A stretch of DNA of 64,000 nucleotides from Orbus hercynius (GTDB taxonomy: Bacteria; Pseudomonadota; Gammaproteobacteria; Enterobacterales; Orbaceae). Shown here piece by piece: positions 49,339-60,909 of this stretch (within the stretch, counting starts at the first letter, position 1; each line of letters opens with the position of its first letter). A model generated the notes under the pieces. The model was not told where the DNA came from, did no database searches, and was given only the letters and a program-made list of their open reading frames with translations. The stretch spans positions 186,001-250,000 of the forward strand of contig NZ_RBWY01000001.1 of the NCBI RefSeq assembly GCF_003634275.1, written 5' to 3'. Made by a program: the position numbers and the translations under genes.

Positions 49339-50093
49339 TGCGTCACAAAACCGTATTGTTTAAATATCGCAGTAGCTTGTGAACTTTTTAAAAATTGGTA
49401 AAAAGCTTTCGCATCATTTGAATCGGTGAGTCTGGAGATTGGATATTCAATCGCTTCGAAGCTCTCTACTGGAAATTCGCCAATGACTTTAACTTTTTGA
49501 CTGACTTTGGCATCCGTGCTGTAGACAATCCCTAATGCGGTTTCATCGCGTTCAACTAGCATTAAAGCATCCCGTACATTGCTAGCTCGAGCCAGCTGAG
49601 GCTCAAGTTGTTTAAACACACCTAAGTGAGTTAATGATTCTTTCGCATAAAGACCCGCTGGTACGTGATCAGGATCGCCGACTGCCATTTTTTCGTTGGC
49701 GGGTAAAATGGTTTGCCAATCGGTGTTACGGTCAATAACCACATTATTAAGTTTTGAGTCAATTGGGGCAATAAGCACTAACGCATTTTTGAGCAAGGTC
49801 TCTTTATTATTGGCTAGCTCCTCGTTAATTAAGTAGTCCATCCATTTTTGATCCGCTGACATGAAAATATCAACCGGCGCACCTTGCTCGATTTGTCTGG
49901 CAAGTACTGAGGAGGAGGCAAAAGAGAATAAAATGTTGCTATCAGGATGCTCAGTTTTATAGAGCGCACCAATATCTTGCATCGCATTGGTTAATGATGC
50001 GGCAGCAAAGACGGTCACTTTCTCGGCTGAAACAGCACAAAGACTAACGAGTAGGGCACTAGTTACGATAATCATTTTAATGAATTTGTTCAT
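49335..50093 (-). CDS. modA: molybdate-binding periplasmic protein ModA
   Basis: Periplasmic receptor delivering molybdate to ModBC. 252 residues: signal peptide cleaved after VSA at about 23, then VFAAASLTNAMQDI, which holds oxyanion-binding serine, SSSVLARQIEQGAPVDIFMSA and ALMLVERDETALGIVYSTDA. First gene of modABC; a ModE-type operator lies 60 bases upstream. Confidence 0.96.
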   Translation of the reverse strand: MNKFIKMIIVTSALLVSLCAVSAEKVTVFAAASLTNAMQDIGALYKTEHPDSNILFSFASSSVLARQIEQGAPVDIFMSADQKWMDYLINEELANNKETLLKNALVLIAPIDSKLNNVVIDRNTDWQTILPANEKMAVGDPDHVPAGLYAKESLTHLGVFKQLEPQLARASNVRDALMLVERDETALGIVYSTDAKVSQKVKVIGEFPVESFEAIEYPISRLTDSNDAKAFYQFLKSSQATAIFKQYGFVTQ

Positions 50094-50152
50094 ATACTTT
50101 CCTGGTTGAATACGCAGATTAAACGATGATATGTGATAATGAGGGTTTAATT

Positions 50153-50178
50153 TCGTTATATAAAAAATAATATAACGA
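50153..50178 (-). promoter_or_regulatory. ModE operator upstream of modABC
   Basis: Perfect 9-base arms TCGTTATAT and ATATAACGA are separated by 8 bases. This is the known ModE-box form (CGNTATATA..TATATAACG) seen upstream of modA in E. coli, where ModE bound to molybdate represses transport. The modE gene itself is not in the window. Confidence 0.8.
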
Positions 50179-50304
50179 TTTTAACAAAATAATTATACGA
50201 TGTATATGATATCGCGCGTTAAGCAGTGCGGTTTTTAGGTAGCGCGTGATGAACGATGAACGGTGGCATGCAGAGTATAACGATATTAATGCTGGGGCGT
50301 TAAT

Positions 50305-50333
50305 ACTAAAGGCGACAATTTGTCGCCTTTATG
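50305..50333 (-). terminator. terminator of guaB
   Basis: Ten-base arms AAAGGCGACA and TGTCGCCTTT with a 3-base loop, 15 bases after the guaB stop; the T tract is short on the minus strand. Confidence 0.75.
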
Positions 50334-50344
50334 TACCTAAAAAA

Positions 50345-51808
50345 TTAACCTAAACGATAATTAGGTGGTTCTTTGGTAATCGAAACATCATGTACATGGC
50401 TCTCTTTAATACCGGCGCCCGTGATACGGGTAAATTGTGATTTAGTTCGTAATTCATCGATGGTTGCACAGCCAGTTAAGCCCATACATGAACGTAATCC
50501 GCCCATTTGCTGATGGATAATCTCTTTTAATGGCCCTTTATAAGCAATGCGACCTTCAATGCCTTCCGGGACTAATTTATCGGCAGCATTATCGGTTTGG
50601 AAATAACGATCAGATGAACCTTTAGACATCGCGCCTAGTGAGCCCATCCCTCGGTAAGATTTGTATGCACGTCCTTGGTAGAGCTCAATTTCACCAGGCG
50701 CTTCTTCCGTCCCTGCAAACATTGAACCAACCATAACGCAGCTGGCTCCTGCAGCAAGTGCTTTGGCAATATCACCCGAATAGCGGATACCACCATCAGC
50801 AATAACAGGAATATGATGGGCTTTAGCTGCCTCAACCGCATCCATAATAGCGGTAATTTGCGGTACACCAACACCCGTCACAATTCTTGTTGTACAAATT
50901 GAACCAGGGCCAATGCCCACTTTCACTGCGCTAACGCCCGCTTTAATCAGTGCTAATGCCCCTTCAGCCGTTGCAACATTACCACCAATAATTGGCAAAT
51001 CTGGATAAGCTTGTCTTGCTGCACGAATACGTTGTAATACGCCTTCTGAGTGACCATGCGATGAATCGATTAATAATACATCAACGCCGGCTTCAACCAG
51101 CGCGGCAATACGCTCTTCATTACCCGGTGCTGCGCCAACTGCCGCGCCTACACGTAGGCGGCCTTGTTCATCTTTACACGCATTTGGTTTGGCTTCGGCT
51201 TTTTGGAAGTCGCGTACGGTAATCATGCCTTTTAAATGAAAAGCATGGTCGACGACTAAGACTTTTTCAACTCGGCGTTCGTGCATGCGTTGTAATACTA
51301 CTTCACGAGGTTCATTTTCAAGTACGGTGACTAAACGCTCTTTTGGTGTCATAACGGCAGTGACTGGTGAGGTTAAATCGGTTGCAAAGCGCACATCACG
51401 CGCGGTAATAATACCCACGAGTTCATTATTGCTGTTGACGACAGGAAAACCGGCAAAACCATAATCTTTCGCCAGTTTTATCACATCATTAATCGTAGCG
51501 GTTGGTAAAACCGTGATTGGATTTTGCACAACACCGCTTTCGTGTTTTTTCACTCGTTTGACATGCTCTGCTTGCATTTCAATCGGCATATTTTTATGAA
51601 TAAAACCAATACCGCCTTCTTGCGCTAAAGCAATCGCTAAAGCCGCTTCGGTCACAGTATCCATCGCTGCCGAAATCATTGGCAGGTTAAGTTTTATAGT
51701 GGGGGTTAACTGTGTGCTAATATCAGCCGTGTTAGGTAAAACGGTCGAATGAGCTGGAACTAATAAGACATCGTCGAAGGTCAGTGCTTCTTTAATTATG
51801 CGAGACAT
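50345..51808 (-). CDS. guaB: inosine-5'-monophosphate dehydrogenase
   Basis: GuaB oxidises IMP to XMP, the controlling step to GMP. 487 residues (E. coli 488). A TIM barrel is interrupted by two CBS domains (about 93-205). The catalytic cysteine is in [13 protein letters not shown] and the flap in [19 protein letters not shown] four codons earlier is in frame; the ATG with GGTGA at good spacing agrees with the family start. guaA is not adjacent. Confidence 0.97.
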   Translation of the reverse strand: MSRIIKEALTFDDVLLVPAHSTVLPNTADISTQLTPTIKLNLPMISAAMDTVTEAALAIALAQEGGIGFIHKNMPIEMQAEHVKRVKKHESGVVQNPITVLPTATINDVIKLAKDYGFAGFPVVNSNNELVGIITARDVRFATDLTSPVTAVMTPKERLVTVLENEPREVVLQRMHERRVEKVLVVDHAFHLKGMITVRDFQKAEAKPNACKDEQGRLRVGAAVGAAPGNEERIAALVEAGVDVLLIDSSHGHSEGVLQRIRAARQAYPDLPIIGGNVATAEGALALIKAGVSAVKVGIGPGSICTTRIVTGVGVPQITAIMDAVEAAKAHHIPVIADGGIRYSGDIAKALAAGASCVMVGSMFAGTEEAPGEIELYQGRAYKSYRGMGSLGAMSKGSSDRYFQTDNAADKLVPEGIEGRIAYKGPLKEIIHQQMGGLRSCMGLTGCATIDELRTKSQFTRITGAGIKESHVHDVSITKEPPNYRLG

Positions 51809-52054
51809 AGCAATATTCACCGTGAGAGTTGAAGAAAAGTTTTGATAAAATATTGCCGAAGCATTCTATATTTTTTTATTGGGTAAAGCCAGTTATTTTT
51901 AATAAAAATGCGAATTAAATCGATTGTTGTCTTTATTAACGTGGTATTTACTTTATTTTTGCAGTATGACTTAGTTCGGTAGACTTATTTTGCCGATTAA
52001 AAGATAAACCGATATTAAATCAAAATTAACCTATAACTCATTAGGTAAATTCTT

Positions 52055-52060
52055 TATAAT
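52055..52060 (+). promoter_or_regulatory. -10 element before purE
   Basis: A perfect TATAAT lies 32 bases before the purE ATG. No good -35 was found, and no PurR operator (GCAANCGNTTNC type) could be recognised in the 283-base gap between guaB and purE. Confidence 0.4.
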
Positions 52061-52091
52061 GGTGCTCTCTTGATTTTGATAAGGTGCCATT

Positions 52092-52622
52092 ATGTCTAAA
52101 CAATCCTTAGCCAGTTCCATTGTCAAACCATTACAGAGTCAGATCGCCATTGTCATGGGGTCCAAGAGTGATTGGGGCACCATGCAACATGCCGCAGATA
52201 TGCTAATACAGCTTGCCGTGCCGTTTCAGGTAGAAATTGTTTCCGCGCATCGAACGCCGGATAAATTATTTCAATTTGCTGAAAAAGCGAAAGAGAATGG
52301 CTTTAAAGTGATTATCGCCGGAGCGGGCGGGGCCGCTCACCTACCGGGTATGTTGGCAGCAAAAACCTTAGTCCCTGTGCTTGGCGTACCAGTACAAAGC
52401 GCCGCGTTGAGTGGGATAGATAGTTTATACTCGATTGTGCAGATGCCAAAAGGCATACCAGTTGGCACTCTTGCCATTGGTAAAGCCGGCGCCGCGAATG
52501 CTGCGTTATTAGCCGCCCAGATTTTGGCAATTGATGATGCGTCACTTTTCCAACGGCTTGAAACATTTCGGCAGGCTCAGACTGATGATGTGCTTGCCAA
52601 TTCAGATCCCAGAGTAAGTTAA
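52092..52622 (+). CDS. purE: 5-(carboxyamino)imidazole ribonucleotide mutase PurE
   Basis: PurE converts N5-CAIR to CAIR in purine synthesis. 176 residues (E. coli 169). [15 protein letters not shown] is the substrate-binding start and SAHRTP holds the catalytic histidine; GAAHLPGM is also present. About 17 residues precede the core. purK follows 23 bases later. Confidence 0.97.
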   Translation: MSKQSLASSIVKPLQSQIAIVMGSKSDWGTMQHAADMLIQLAVPFQVEIVSAHRTPDKLFQFAEKAKENGFKVIIAGAGGAAHLPGMLAAKTLVPVLGVPVQSAALSGIDSLYSIVQMPKGIPVGTLAIGKAGAANAALLAAQILAIDDASLFQRLETFRQAQTDDVLANSDPRVS

Positions 52623-52645
52623 GCGCTAATGACAAGGAGCTTTCC

Positions 52646-53731
52646 ATGAAATCGGTATGTGTATTAGGTAATGGTCAATTAGGACGAATGCTTCGTCAGG
52701 CGGGCGAGCCATTAGGTATTGATGTGTATCCGGTTGGTTTAGATCTAGATCCCGCAACTATCCCTTATCAAAATTCGATAATTACGGCTGAAATTGAACG
52801 CTGTCCAGATACGCCCTTTACGCAAATTTTAGCGCAGCATCAGGCTTTTATTAACCGCGATGTATTTCCGATTATTGCTGATCGCTTAACACAAAAGCAG
52901 CTGTTTGATCGTTTGCATCTACCGACGGCAGCCTGGCGAATTCTAGAACATGCCGATATTTGGCCGACTTTATTTAATCAATTAAGTAATTTGTTGATTG
53001 TGAAGAGCCGAGTCGGGGGATACGATGGACGAGGTCAATGGCGCGTGACGGCTGACTGTGTTGAACAAGTACCTTTAGAGGCTTACCAATCTTGCATTGT
53101 TGAGCAAGCAATCAACTTTGACGGTGAAATGTCATTAATTGGTGCACGTAATCGCCAAGGTAAAATGGTGTTTTATCCTTTAACGCATAATTTTCATCAA
53201 GCTGGTATTTTAAAAATGAGTGTTGCGCAACCTGATGTTGATGCAACGCTACAACGGCAAGCTCAAACCATGTTAAGCACCATTATGACCGAACTTGATT
53301 ATATTGGCGTAATGGCGATGGAGTGCTTTGCTGTTGGCGATAAGCTTTTGATTAATGAGCTTGCTCCTCGGGTACATAATAGTGGCCATTGGACACAAAA
53401 TGGCGCATCGATTAGTCAGTTTGAATTGCATTTAAGGGCGATACTCGATTTACCACTACCAAGCCCAGATGTCTTTTCGACTAGTGTAATGGTTAACTTG
53501 ATTGGCACGCCTTATCATCAAGATTGGTTATCGGAGCCGCTCGTTCATTTGCATTGGTACAATAAAGAGGTTCGAGCAGGGCGCAAAGTGGGTCATTTAA
53601 ACCTTACTCATCAGGATCACGAGCGCTTAAGTCATTCGCTAAGCACGTTAAGAACGATGCTGCCAAGTGATTATTTGAGCGCGATTGAGTGGGCACAAGA
53701 AAAATTATTAGCGTCAGGGATTGAGGGTTAA
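52646..53731 (+). CDS. purK: N5-carboxyaminoimidazole ribonucleotide synthase PurK
   Basis: PurK uses ATP and bicarbonate to make N5-CAIR, the PurE substrate. 361 residues (E. coli 355), ATP-grasp fold: [18 protein letters not shown] at the start, [13 protein letters not shown] as ATP loop, [14 protein letters not shown] near the C-terminal part. dgt begins one base after the stop, so it is in the same transcript. Confidence 0.97.
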   Translation: MKSVCVLGNGQLGRMLRQAGEPLGIDVYPVGLDLDPATIPYQNSIITAEIERCPDTPFTQILAQHQAFINRDVFPIIADRLTQKQLFDRLHLPTAAWRILEHADIWPTLFNQLSNLLIVKSRVGGYDGRGQWRVTADCVEQVPLEAYQSCIVEQAINFDGEMSLIGARNRQGKMVFYPLTHNFHQAGILKMSVAQPDVDATLQRQAQTMLSTIMTELDYIGVMAMECFAVGDKLLINELAPRVHNSGHWTQNGASISQFELHLRAILDLPLPSPDVFSTSVMVNLIGTPYHQDWLSEPLVHLHWYNKEVRAGRKVGHLNLTHQDHERLSHSLSTLRTMLPSDYLSAIEWAQEKLLASGIEG

Positions 53732-53732
53732 T

Positions 53733-55223
53733 ATGATTGATTTTAAAAGTAAAATTAGTTATCAGCGCCATGTTGGTGGGCAAAAAGAGTGTGAGGCTAA
53801 TGAGTATGCGCTCATTCGCCGTTTTGAAAGTGACCGTGGTCGCATTTTGAATTCTGCCGCTATCCGTCGTTTGCAACAAAAGACACAAGTTTTCCCATTA
53901 GAGCGCAATTCGGTGGTACGCACCCGGTTGACGCATTCACTCGAAGTCCAACAAGTTGGTCGCTATATTGTCAAAGAGATTTATCAGCGCTTAGAGATGA
54001 GCCATCAATTAAAGCAATATGGTTTGGATAAACTCAGTGTTGTGATCGAAAGTTTAGTTGAAATGGCGTGCTTAATGCATGATATTGGCAATCCACCCTT
54101 TGGCCATTTTGGTGAAGCCGCAATTAATCATTGGTTTACAAACCGTTTAGGCGTTGATAAACAACAGACAGATTATACCTTACTGAATTATCAGCCAACA
54201 GATAGTGCGGCTTTGAATGAGCTGCGCAAAAAAGTACGACAAGATTTATGTCATTTTGAAGGCAATGCGCAAGCGATTCGTTTGGTGCATACGATTTTAA
54301 AACTCAATTTAACCTATTCACAAATTGCCTGTATTTTAAAATACACCAAGCCGGCTTACTGGACGCAAGCATTGCCTGCTCAGTTTGATTATTTAATGAA
54401 AAAACCAGGATTTTATTTAGCTGAAGAACCCTTTGTAAAAGAACTACTTAGTAGCCTTGGGCAACAAGAGTATCACCGTTATCCGTTAACTTATATTATG
54501 GAAGCGGCTGATGATATCTCTTACTGCATTGCCGATTTAGAAGATGCGGTGGAAAAACGTATTTTTACGGTTGAACAACTGTACGATTATTTGCACGAGG
54601 AGTGGGGGCCAATAAAAGAGGGTGATCTTTTTGATGTGGTAGTGAAACGGGCCTACTCGAGTTTAAAACACAGTGCATATTATCCTATTGGCGTTGATCA
54701 ATTTTTTATGTACTTAAGAGTGAATACGATCGGTAAATTGGTGCCACACGCAGCTGAGCGTTTTATTGAGAATATTGATGCGATTTATGAGGGTTCGTTT
54801 AATCACGCTTTACTCGAGGATCATGATGCGGAGTTTAAACTGCTCGATATTTTTAAAAATGTTGGTTTTAAGCATGTGTTTAATCATGAGTCAGTGGAAA
54901 ATATTGAGTTACAAGGTTACCGCATTATTAATGGTTTGCTCGATATTTACTGTCCTTTGCTCGCCATGCCGGCTCATGATTTTTTAGAATTAGTCGAAAA
55001 AGGTCGCCACAAACATTATATGATTGAAACGCGATTATTCCATAAATTATCCGCTAAGCATTGTATTGCTTATGAACAAGCGATTGAACAACTCGATAGG
55101 CAAGCGGAGGGCTTTTTGGTTTGGGAGTTTTATTATCGGTCGCGTTTGATTCAAGATTATATTAGCGGCATGACCGATCACTTTGCCTATGATGAATATC
55201 GACAATTAATGGTGACTGATTAG
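53733..55223 (+). CDS. dgt: deoxyguanosinetriphosphate triphosphohydrolase
   Basis: Dgt hydrolyses dGTP to deoxyguanosine and triphosphate, setting dGTP pools. 496 residues (E. coli 505). HD-domain metal ligands: His68 (RTRLTHS), His116-Asp117 ([11 protein letters not shown]) and Asp near 270 (EAADDISY). The ATG at 53733 has GAGGG 5 bases upstream within purK. Its link to purEK, a purine synthesis pair, makes metabolic sense but differs from E. coli. Confidence 0.95.
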   Translation: MIDFKSKISYQRHVGGQKECEANEYALIRRFESDRGRILNSAAIRRLQQKTQVFPLERNSVVRTRLTHSLEVQQVGRYIVKEIYQRLEMSHQLKQYGLDKLSVVIESLVEMACLMHDIGNPPFGHFGEAAINHWFTNRLGVDKQQTDYTLLNYQPTDSAALNELRKKVRQDLCHFEGNAQAIRLVHTILKLNLTYSQIACILKYTKPAYWTQALPAQFDYLMKKPGFYLAEEPFVKELLSSLGQQEYHRYPLTYIMEAADDISYCIADLEDAVEKRIFTVEQLYDYLHEEWGPIKEGDLFDVVVKRAYSSLKHSAYYPIGVDQFFMYLRVNTIGKLVPHAAERFIENIDAIYEGSFNHALLEDHDAEFKLLDIFKNVGFKHVFNHESVENIELQGYRIINGLLDIYCPLLAMPAHDFLELVEKGRHKHYMIETRLFHKLSAKHCIAYEQAIEQLDRQAEGFLVWEFYYRSRLIQDYISGMTDHFAYDEYRQLMVTD

Positions 55224-55252
55224 CAATAGGTCGACCGCATAAAATAGTAGAT

Positions 55253-55284
55253 ATGTCATAAAAATGACATGATCTCTTTATAAG
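55253..55284 (+). promoter_or_regulatory. possible Pho box and -10 of phoA
   Basis: ATGTCAT-AAAA-ATGACAT (55253-55270) matches the two 7-base PhoB repeats CTGTCAT at six and four positions with the right 4-base spacer. TATAAG at 55279-55284 lies 8 bases further, near where the -10 should be. The second repeat is poor and the whole is also a perfect inverted repeat, so this is tentative. Confidence 0.45.
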
Positions 55285-55327
55285 CTATTTCTTATCAAGC
55301 TCGGTGTTAACTTAAAAGGAAATAGCT

Positions 55328-56758
55328 ATGCAATTAACTTCAATCAAACTTCCCGCTCTGTTGTTATCTTCTTTATTTCTTAGTCAGAGTATTATGGCTG
55401 ACGAATTTTTTTATACTCGGTCAGCGGTAGGAAATATTACAGATTTTGGCGGGGCAAAGCGTTTAAATCGTCAACAGGTAAGTGAATTACAGCAGATTAT
55501 TAATAATAATAAAGCGAAGAATGTCATTTTATTAATTGGTGATGGCATGGGCGATGCTGAAATTACCGCCGCACGCAATTATATTAAAGGTGCTGGCGGT
55601 TATTTTTCGGGATTGGATAGCTTGCAGTTTACTGGTTCTTATACACACTACTCTCTTGATAAATTGAGTCACTTACCAAATTATGTTACTGATTCTGCGG
55701 CCTCTGCGACGGCATGGACAACTGGCGTTAAGACTTATAATGGCGCATTAGGCGTCGATGTATTTCAGCAACCACATAGAACTTTGTTAGAACTTGCTAA
55801 AGAACATGGAAAAGCAACTGGAAATATCTCTACTGCTGAAATTCAAGACGCGACACCTGCAGCATTATACGCTCATGTCATAAATCGAAAATGTTATGGG
55901 CCCGATGTTACCAGTGACATTTGTCAAATCAATGCGTTAGAAGCGGGTGGTGCCGGTTCGATTACGGAGCAATTACTCAATGTTCGTGCCGATGTTACAT
56001 TAGGTGGGGGTGTCAAAACATTTGCGGAGTTAGCAAAAGCGGGGCAATGGCAAGGAAAAAGTTTAACTCAGCAAGCTACTGAGCGTGGTTACCAGATTGT
56101 TACCAATCTCGATCAACTTAACAATATTAAGCATGCAGGTCAAACAGATCCTCTTTTAGGTTTATTTGCGCCAGGCAATATGCCAGCACGATGGATTGGT
56201 CCTCAAGCGGTTTACCACGGCAACTTAGATGATAACGCCGTGACATGCAGCATGAATCCACAACGTAAATCCCAAATACCGACTCTTGCAGAGATGACTA
56301 AAAAAGGCATTAAATTGTTGCAAAGTAATCCTAATGGGTTCTTTTTGCAAGTTGAAGGTGCATCGATTGATAAACAAGCGCATTATGCCAATCCGTGTGG
56401 TCAATTTGGCGAGGCTGCTGATTTGGATGAGGCAGTATTAGTGGCATTACAATTTGCCAAAGAAAACAGCGATACGTTAGTTATTGTGACGGCTGACCAT
56501 GCTCATGCTACGCAGATTATCCCCGTTAACAGTCAGGCATATGGGTTAACGCAAACATTAAAAACCCAAGATAATAGTTTTATGGCGATAAGTTATGCGA
56601 CGAGTGAAACGGAAAGCCAAGAACATACAGGCACACAAGTAAGAATAGCGGCTTACGGTCCCTCAGCCGCCAATGTGACGGGACTTATCGATCAAACCGA
56701 CTTATTTTTTATTATTAGTGATGCATTATCATTAAATCAAGTAACATCGACGCAATAG
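55328..56758 (+). CDS. phoA: alkaline phosphatase PhoA
   Basis: Periplasmic phosphomonoesterase for phosphate scavenging. 476 residues (E. coli 471): signal peptide to about residue 24 (SIMA-D), metal ligands in LIGDGMGD, nucleophile serine in [11 protein letters not shown], further zinc ligands in [18 protein letters not shown] and EHTGTQV. The two cysteine pairs needed for folding are visible ([20 protein letters not shown]). A terminator follows. Confidence 0.95.
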   Translation: MQLTSIKLPALLLSSLFLSQSIMADEFFYTRSAVGNITDFGGAKRLNRQQVSELQQIINNNKAKNVILLIGDGMGDAEITAARNYIKGAGGYFSGLDSLQFTGSYTHYSLDKLSHLPNYVTDSAASATAWTTGVKTYNGALGVDVFQQPHRTLLELAKEHGKATGNISTAEIQDATPAALYAHVINRKCYGPDVTSDICQINALEAGGAGSITEQLLNVRADVTLGGGVKTFAELAKAGQWQGKSLTQQATERGYQIVTNLDQLNNIKHAGQTDPLLGLFAPGNMPARWIGPQAVYHGNLDDNAVTCSMNPQRKSQIPTLAEMTKKGIKLLQSNPNGFFLQVEGASIDKQAHYANPCGQFGEAADLDEAVLVALQFAKENSDTLVIVTADHAHATQIIPVNSQAYGLTQTLKTQDNSFMAISYATSETESQEHTGTQVRIAAYGPSAANVTGLIDQTDLFFIISDALSLNQVTSTQ

Positions 56759-56769
56759 CTTGTACATTT

Positions 56770-56803
56770 GGATAATACACTTCGTGTATTATCCTTTGGT
56801 TAT
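56770..56803 (+). terminator. intrinsic terminator of phoA
   Basis: Eleven-base arms GGATAATACAC and GTGTATTATCC with a TTC loop, then TTTGGTTATTT, 11 bases after the stop. Confidence 0.8.
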
Positions 56804-56862
56804 TTAATTAAATAACATGATTTTACCCATCAACTCATACCGTAACGAATTAAATTAAAAAC

Positions 56863-56878
56863 TGGCACAACATTTGCA
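56863..56878 (+). promoter_or_regulatory. sigma-54 promoter of glnK-amtB
   Basis: TGGCACAACATTTGCA fits the sigma-54 consensus TGGCAC-N5-TTGCA perfectly, 38 bases before the glnK ATG. glnK-amtB is a classic NtrC-activated, nitrogen-starvation operon. No clear NtrC site pair was found upstream within the short gap to phoA. Confidence 0.93.
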
Positions 56879-56891
56879 GGACTATTGATGA

Positions 56892-57254
<363 letters not shown>

Positions 57255-57301
57255 GTGATATTTGTATAAATGATGAAAAACTCGAGAACAGGATTTTGAT
57301 T

Positions 57302-58600
57302 ATGTTAAAAAAATTAATAATACTAGCCAGTCTTTTTATATCAGCGAGTGTGCTAGCTGATGATAGGATTGCTGAAAAAGTCGCTAGCAGTGCAGATAAA
57401 GCTGATAACGCGTTTATGATGATTTGTACTGCATTAGTGCTGTTTATGTCAGTCCCAGGCATTGCGTTGTTTTATGGCGGATTGCTACGCTCTAAAAACA
57501 TTTTATCGATGTTGTCACAAGTACTCTTTACCTTTTCATTAGTTTGTGTGCTTTGGATTTTATATGGCTATTCACTTGCCTTTGGTGATGGCAATTGGTT
57601 CTTTGGTAACTTTGATCAAATTTTGTTATCTGATATTAAGATGACAGATGTTGAAGGATCTATCTATCAATTAGTTTGGGTTGCATTTCAAGGGTCATTT
57701 GCTTGTATTACTTGTTGTTTAATTCCCGGTGCCTTTGCTGAGCGAATTAAGTTTTCTGCAGTCATTATTTTTATGCTGATTTGGTTCACTTTTTCTTACA
57801 TTCCGATGGCGCATATGGTGTGGGGTGGTGGTATCCTTGGCGATGAAGGTGCATTGGATTTTGCAGGCGGAACGGTAGTACATATTAATGCTGCGGTTGC
57901 TGGATTAGTCGGGGCCTATTTAATTCGTAAACGGTTAGGTTTTAATAAAGAAGCATTAAAACCGTTTAATTTACCGTATGTCTATATTGGTGCTGCCATT
58001 TTGTATATTGGTTGGTTTGGTTTCAATGCTGGCTCTTCAACTCAGGCAGATGAAATTGCGGGGCTTGCATTTATTAATACTATGGCAGCAACTGCTGCCG
58101 CAGTACTTTCGTGGTCGACGGTTGAATGGATTCATCGCAGAAAACCATCGTGTTTAGGTGCGTGTTCGGGAGTGATTGCTGGACTCGTTGGTATTACGCC
58201 AGCGGCGGGATTTGTCGGTGTTGGCGGTGCGCTTATCATTGGCTTAGTATGTGGTGCGGTTGGGGTATGGGGCGTATCAGCATTAAAACGTATGCTACGT
58301 GTTGATGATACTTGTGATGTATTTGGGGTGCATGGTGTCTGTGGAATTGTTGGCTGCTTATTAACCGGTATTTTTACGGCTGAATCGTTAGGTGGCGTTG
58401 GTTATGCCAATGGTATTAATATGATATCGCAAATTGGTATTCAAGCGCTGAGCATTGTCACTTGCGTTGTTTGGACGGGAGTCGTTGCCTTTATTGCCTT
58501 TAAAATTGCCGATAAACTTGTTGGTTTACGTGTGTCAGAAGAGCATGAACGTGAAGGATTAGATATTAATAGTCACGGTGAAAGTGCGTTCAACCAATAA
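57302..58600 (+). CDS. amtB: ammonium transporter AmtB
   Basis: Ammonium channel of the inner membrane. 432 residues (E. coli 428): signal peptide ending VLA-D at about 20, eleven membrane helices, AFAERIKFSAV after the conserved Asp region, and the twin histidines in AHMVWGGG and GVHGVCG. AGGA precedes the ATG at 57302; a TTG two codons earlier is not needed. Follows glnK by 47 bases. Confidence 0.97.
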   Translation: MLKKLIILASLFISASVLADDRIAEKVASSADKADNAFMMICTALVLFMSVPGIALFYGGLLRSKNILSMLSQVLFTFSLVCVLWILYGYSLAFGDGNWFFGNFDQILLSDIKMTDVEGSIYQLVWVAFQGSFACITCCLIPGAFAERIKFSAVIIFMLIWFTFSYIPMAHMVWGGGILGDEGALDFAGGTVVHINAAVAGLVGAYLIRKRLGFNKEALKPFNLPYVYIGAAILYIGWFGFNAGSSTQADEIAGLAFINTMAATAAAVLSWSTVEWIHRRKPSCLGACSGVIAGLVGITPAAGFVGVGGALIIGLVCGAVGVWGVSALKRMLRVDDTCDVFGVHGVCGIVGCLLTGIFTAESLGGVGYANGINMISQIGIQALSIVTCVVWTGVVAFIAFKIADKLVGLRVSEEHEREGLDINSHGESAFNQ

Positions 58601-58612
58601 TGGTGCAGAGAT

Positions 58613-58650
58613 AAGAAAGGCTAGCAAAGCTAGCCTTTCTTTTGTTTTTA
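58613..58650. terminator. terminator between amtB and hslU
   Basis: Thirteen-base arms AAGAAAGGCTAGC and GCTAGCCTTTCTT with an AAA loop, followed on the plus strand by TTGTTTTT. Best suited to amtB; it could also stop hslU transcripts from the other side. Confidence 0.92.
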
Positions 58651-58659
58651 ATCAATACA

Positions 58660-59991
58660 TTATAGAATAAATTTACTTAGATCTTCATCTGCAACTAATT
58701 TATCCAGATGACTACTCACATAATCGGCATCAATCGTAATGGTGTTACCACCTAGATCACTGGCATCAAATGACACTTCTTCTATTAAGCGCTCAAGTAC
58801 GGTATGTAAGCGACGAGCACCAATATTTTCATTTTGTTCATTAACTTGCCATGCGGATTCGGCAATTTTACGAATACCTTCTGGAGTAAATTCAATATTG
58901 ACACCTTCCGTTGCCATTAATGCTTTATATTGCACGGTTAATGACGCGTTGGGTTCCGTTAAAATACGCTCAAAGTCTTGCGTTGTTAACGCCTGTAATT
59001 CAACTCGAATAGGTAAACGGCCTTGTAGCTCAGGAATCAAATCAGATGGACTTGCTGTTTGGAATGCCCCTGATGCAATAAATAAAATATGATCCGTTTT
59101 TACTGAACCATGCTTGGTTGACACAGTGCAGCCTTCAACCAGTGGTAATAAATCGCGTTGTACCCCTTCACGTGATACATCAGGGCCTGACGAGTTACTG
59201 CCACGTTTACATACTTTATCGATTTCATCAATAAAGACAATGCCATTTTGCTCTACCGACTCGATGGCTTCATGTTTTAAATCCTCAGGATTAACCAGCT
59301 TAGCGGCTTCTTCTTCAATGAGCTGCTTAAAGGCATCTTTAATTTTCATTTTTCGAGGCTTACTTTTTTGCCCACCCATATTTTGAAACATGGATTGTAA
59401 TTGACTGGTCATCTCTTCCATACCTGGAGGTGCCATGATTTCAACGCCAATATTAGTCGCAGAAAGTTCAATTTCAATTTCTTTGTCATCTAAAGACCCT
59501 TCACGTAATTTTTTACGGAAAGCTTGTCTTGCTGTTGATTCGGTCGGATTGTCAGTTTGACCCCATCCATCTTTAGCCGGCGGTACTAACACATCTAAAA
59601 TACGTTCTTCAGCAAGTTCTTCAGCGCGATTACGATTTTTTTCAATCGCTTGGCTTCGGATCATTTTTACGGCTGAATCGGTCAGATCGCGGATAATCGA
59701 ATCAACTTCTTTACCAACGTAACCGACTTCGGTAAATTTGGTCGCTTCAACTTTAATAAAAGGTGCATTAGCAAGCTTAGCAAGGCGTCTGGCAATTTCA
59801 GTTTTACCCACACCCGTTGGTCCAATCATAAGAATATTTTTGGGGGTGACTTCATGACGCAATGCCTCATCAAGTTGCATACGTCGCCATCGGTTACGTA
59901 GCGCGATTGCAACGGCACGTTTTGCTTTATCTTGACCAATAATATGTTGGTTAAGTTCGCTAACTATTTCTCTTGGGGTCATTTCGGACAT
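58660..59991 (-). CDS. hslU: ATP-dependent protease ATPase subunit HslU
   Basis: HslU (ClpY) unfolds substrates for the HslV peptidase. 443 residues, the E. coli length: Walker [10 protein letters not shown] near 57, intermediate I-domain about 110-245, Walker B VFIDEIDK, sensor-2 GARRLHTV, and the C-terminal LSKFIL that docks into HslV. It follows hslV after 67 bases. Confidence 0.97.
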   Translation of the reverse strand: MSEMTPREIVSELNQHIIGQDKAKRAVAIALRNRWRRMQLDEALRHEVTPKNILMIGPTGVGKTEIARRLAKLANAPFIKVEATKFTEVGYVGKEVDSIIRDLTDSAVKMIRSQAIEKNRNRAEELAEERILDVLVPPAKDGWGQTDNPTESTARQAFRKKLREGSLDDKEIEIELSATNIGVEIMAPPGMEEMTSQLQSMFQNMGGQKSKPRKMKIKDAFKQLIEEEAAKLVNPEDLKHEAIESVEQNGIVFIDEIDKVCKRGSNSSGPDVSREGVQRDLLPLVEGCTVSTKHGSVKTDHILFIASGAFQTASPSDLIPELQGRLPIRVELQALTTQDFERILTEPNASLTVQYKALMATEGVNIEFTPEGIRKIAESAWQVNEQNENIGARRLHTVLERLIEEVSFDASDLGGNTITIDADYVSSHLDKLVADEDLSKFIL

Positions 59992-60058
59992 AATCTGTTC
60001 TCTTCAATATGTTTATCAATTTATTAAATTAGTATCATTGGTATTACACCAATGATGA

Positions 60059-60586
60059 TTAATAATTTAATTCTTCAATTGTTTGGAAACTATTGGTGTA
60101 CACGCAAATGTCACCAGCGATGGTGAGTGATTTTTGTACAATATCTTTTGCTGATAATTCAGTACTATCAAGTAAAGCTCTTGCGGCCGCTTGTGCATAT
60201 GGACCACCTGAACCAATAGCAATTAAATCGTCTTCTGGTTGGATAACATCACCAGTACCAGTGATAATCAACGAGGCAGTTTCATCGGCAACAGCAAGTA
60301 GCGCTTCGAGTTTTCGTAGCATTCTGTCTGTTCGCCAATCTTTGGCGAGTTCAACAGCCGCCTTCGTTAGGTGTCCTTGGTGCATTTCAAGCTTTCGCTC
60401 GAATAGTTCAAATAATGTAAAAGCATCCGCTGTGCCACCGGCAAAACCTGCGATCACTTTATTGTTATAAAGGCGGCGCACTTTTTTTGCATTGCCTTTC
60501 ATGATAATTCGTTCCCCTAGAGTCACTTGGCCATCCCCGCCAATGACAACTTGTCCGTTACGACGGACGCTTACAATTGTAGTCAC
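60059..60586 (-). CDS. hslV: ATP-dependent protease peptidase subunit HslV
   Basis: HslV is the proteasome-like peptidase of HslUV. 175 residues; after Met removal Thr2 ([11 protein letters not shown]) is the nucleophile, and Lys34 and the [14 protein letters not shown] segment are present. The sequence is very close to E. coli HslV. A sigma-32 type promoter lies upstream, matching its heat-shock role. Confidence 0.97.
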   Translation of the reverse strand: MTTIVSVRRNGQVVIGGDGQVTLGERIIMKGNAKKVRRLYNNKVIAGFAGGTADAFTLFELFERKLEMHQGHLTKAAVELAKDWRTDRMLRKLEALLAVADETASLIITGTGDVIQPEDDLIAIGSGGPYAQAAARALLDSTELSAKDIVQKSLTIAGDICVYTNSFQTIEELNY

Positions 60587-60652
60587 ATTTTGCTCCTTGA
60601 ATTTATATCAGTTGATCAATATTCACGATCAAGCTGAGGATAGATATAGTTT

Positions 60653-60680
60653 ATATTGGGATGATAAAATGCTTTTCAAC
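60653..60680 (-). promoter_or_regulatory. sigma-32 heat-shock promoter of hslVU
   Basis: On the minus strand GTTGAAA, 13 bases, CCCAATAT resembles the sigma-32 consensus CTTGAAA-N(11-16)-CCCCATNT. It lies about 70 bases before the hslV ATG. The E. coli hslVU operon is a sigma-32 target. The remaining bases to 60840 hold nothing recognised. Confidence 0.75.
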
Positions 60681-60843
60681 TCGAGAAGTGTAGAGAAATG
60701 TTAATGACATGGTGTGTAATTCCTTAGTTAATCATTTAGATTAGATATCGTTATTTGCTCATTGAATATAATCATTGTTGTTGATATTTCTATGATAAAC
60801 GTTACTGCTATGACTAAAATCATGACTCATTAGAAATAGTTGC

Positions 60844-60872
60844 TTGACACTCGGTCTAATATTTGATAGAAA
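60844..60872 (+). promoter_or_regulatory. sigma-70 promoter of the leu operon
   Basis: Perfect -35 TTGACA (60844-60849), 17-base spacer and TAGAAA (60867-60872) as -10. Transcription would start about 30 bases before leuL. Confidence 0.75.
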
Positions 60873-60909
60873 TAGCACTATTATTTTTAAAATTTATTAA
60901 GAGAACTAA

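Noticed and set aside
51809-52091. PurR operator between guaB and purE
   Set aside because: No stretch fits the 16-base PurR palindrome; the AT-rich words around ATCGAT match poorly.
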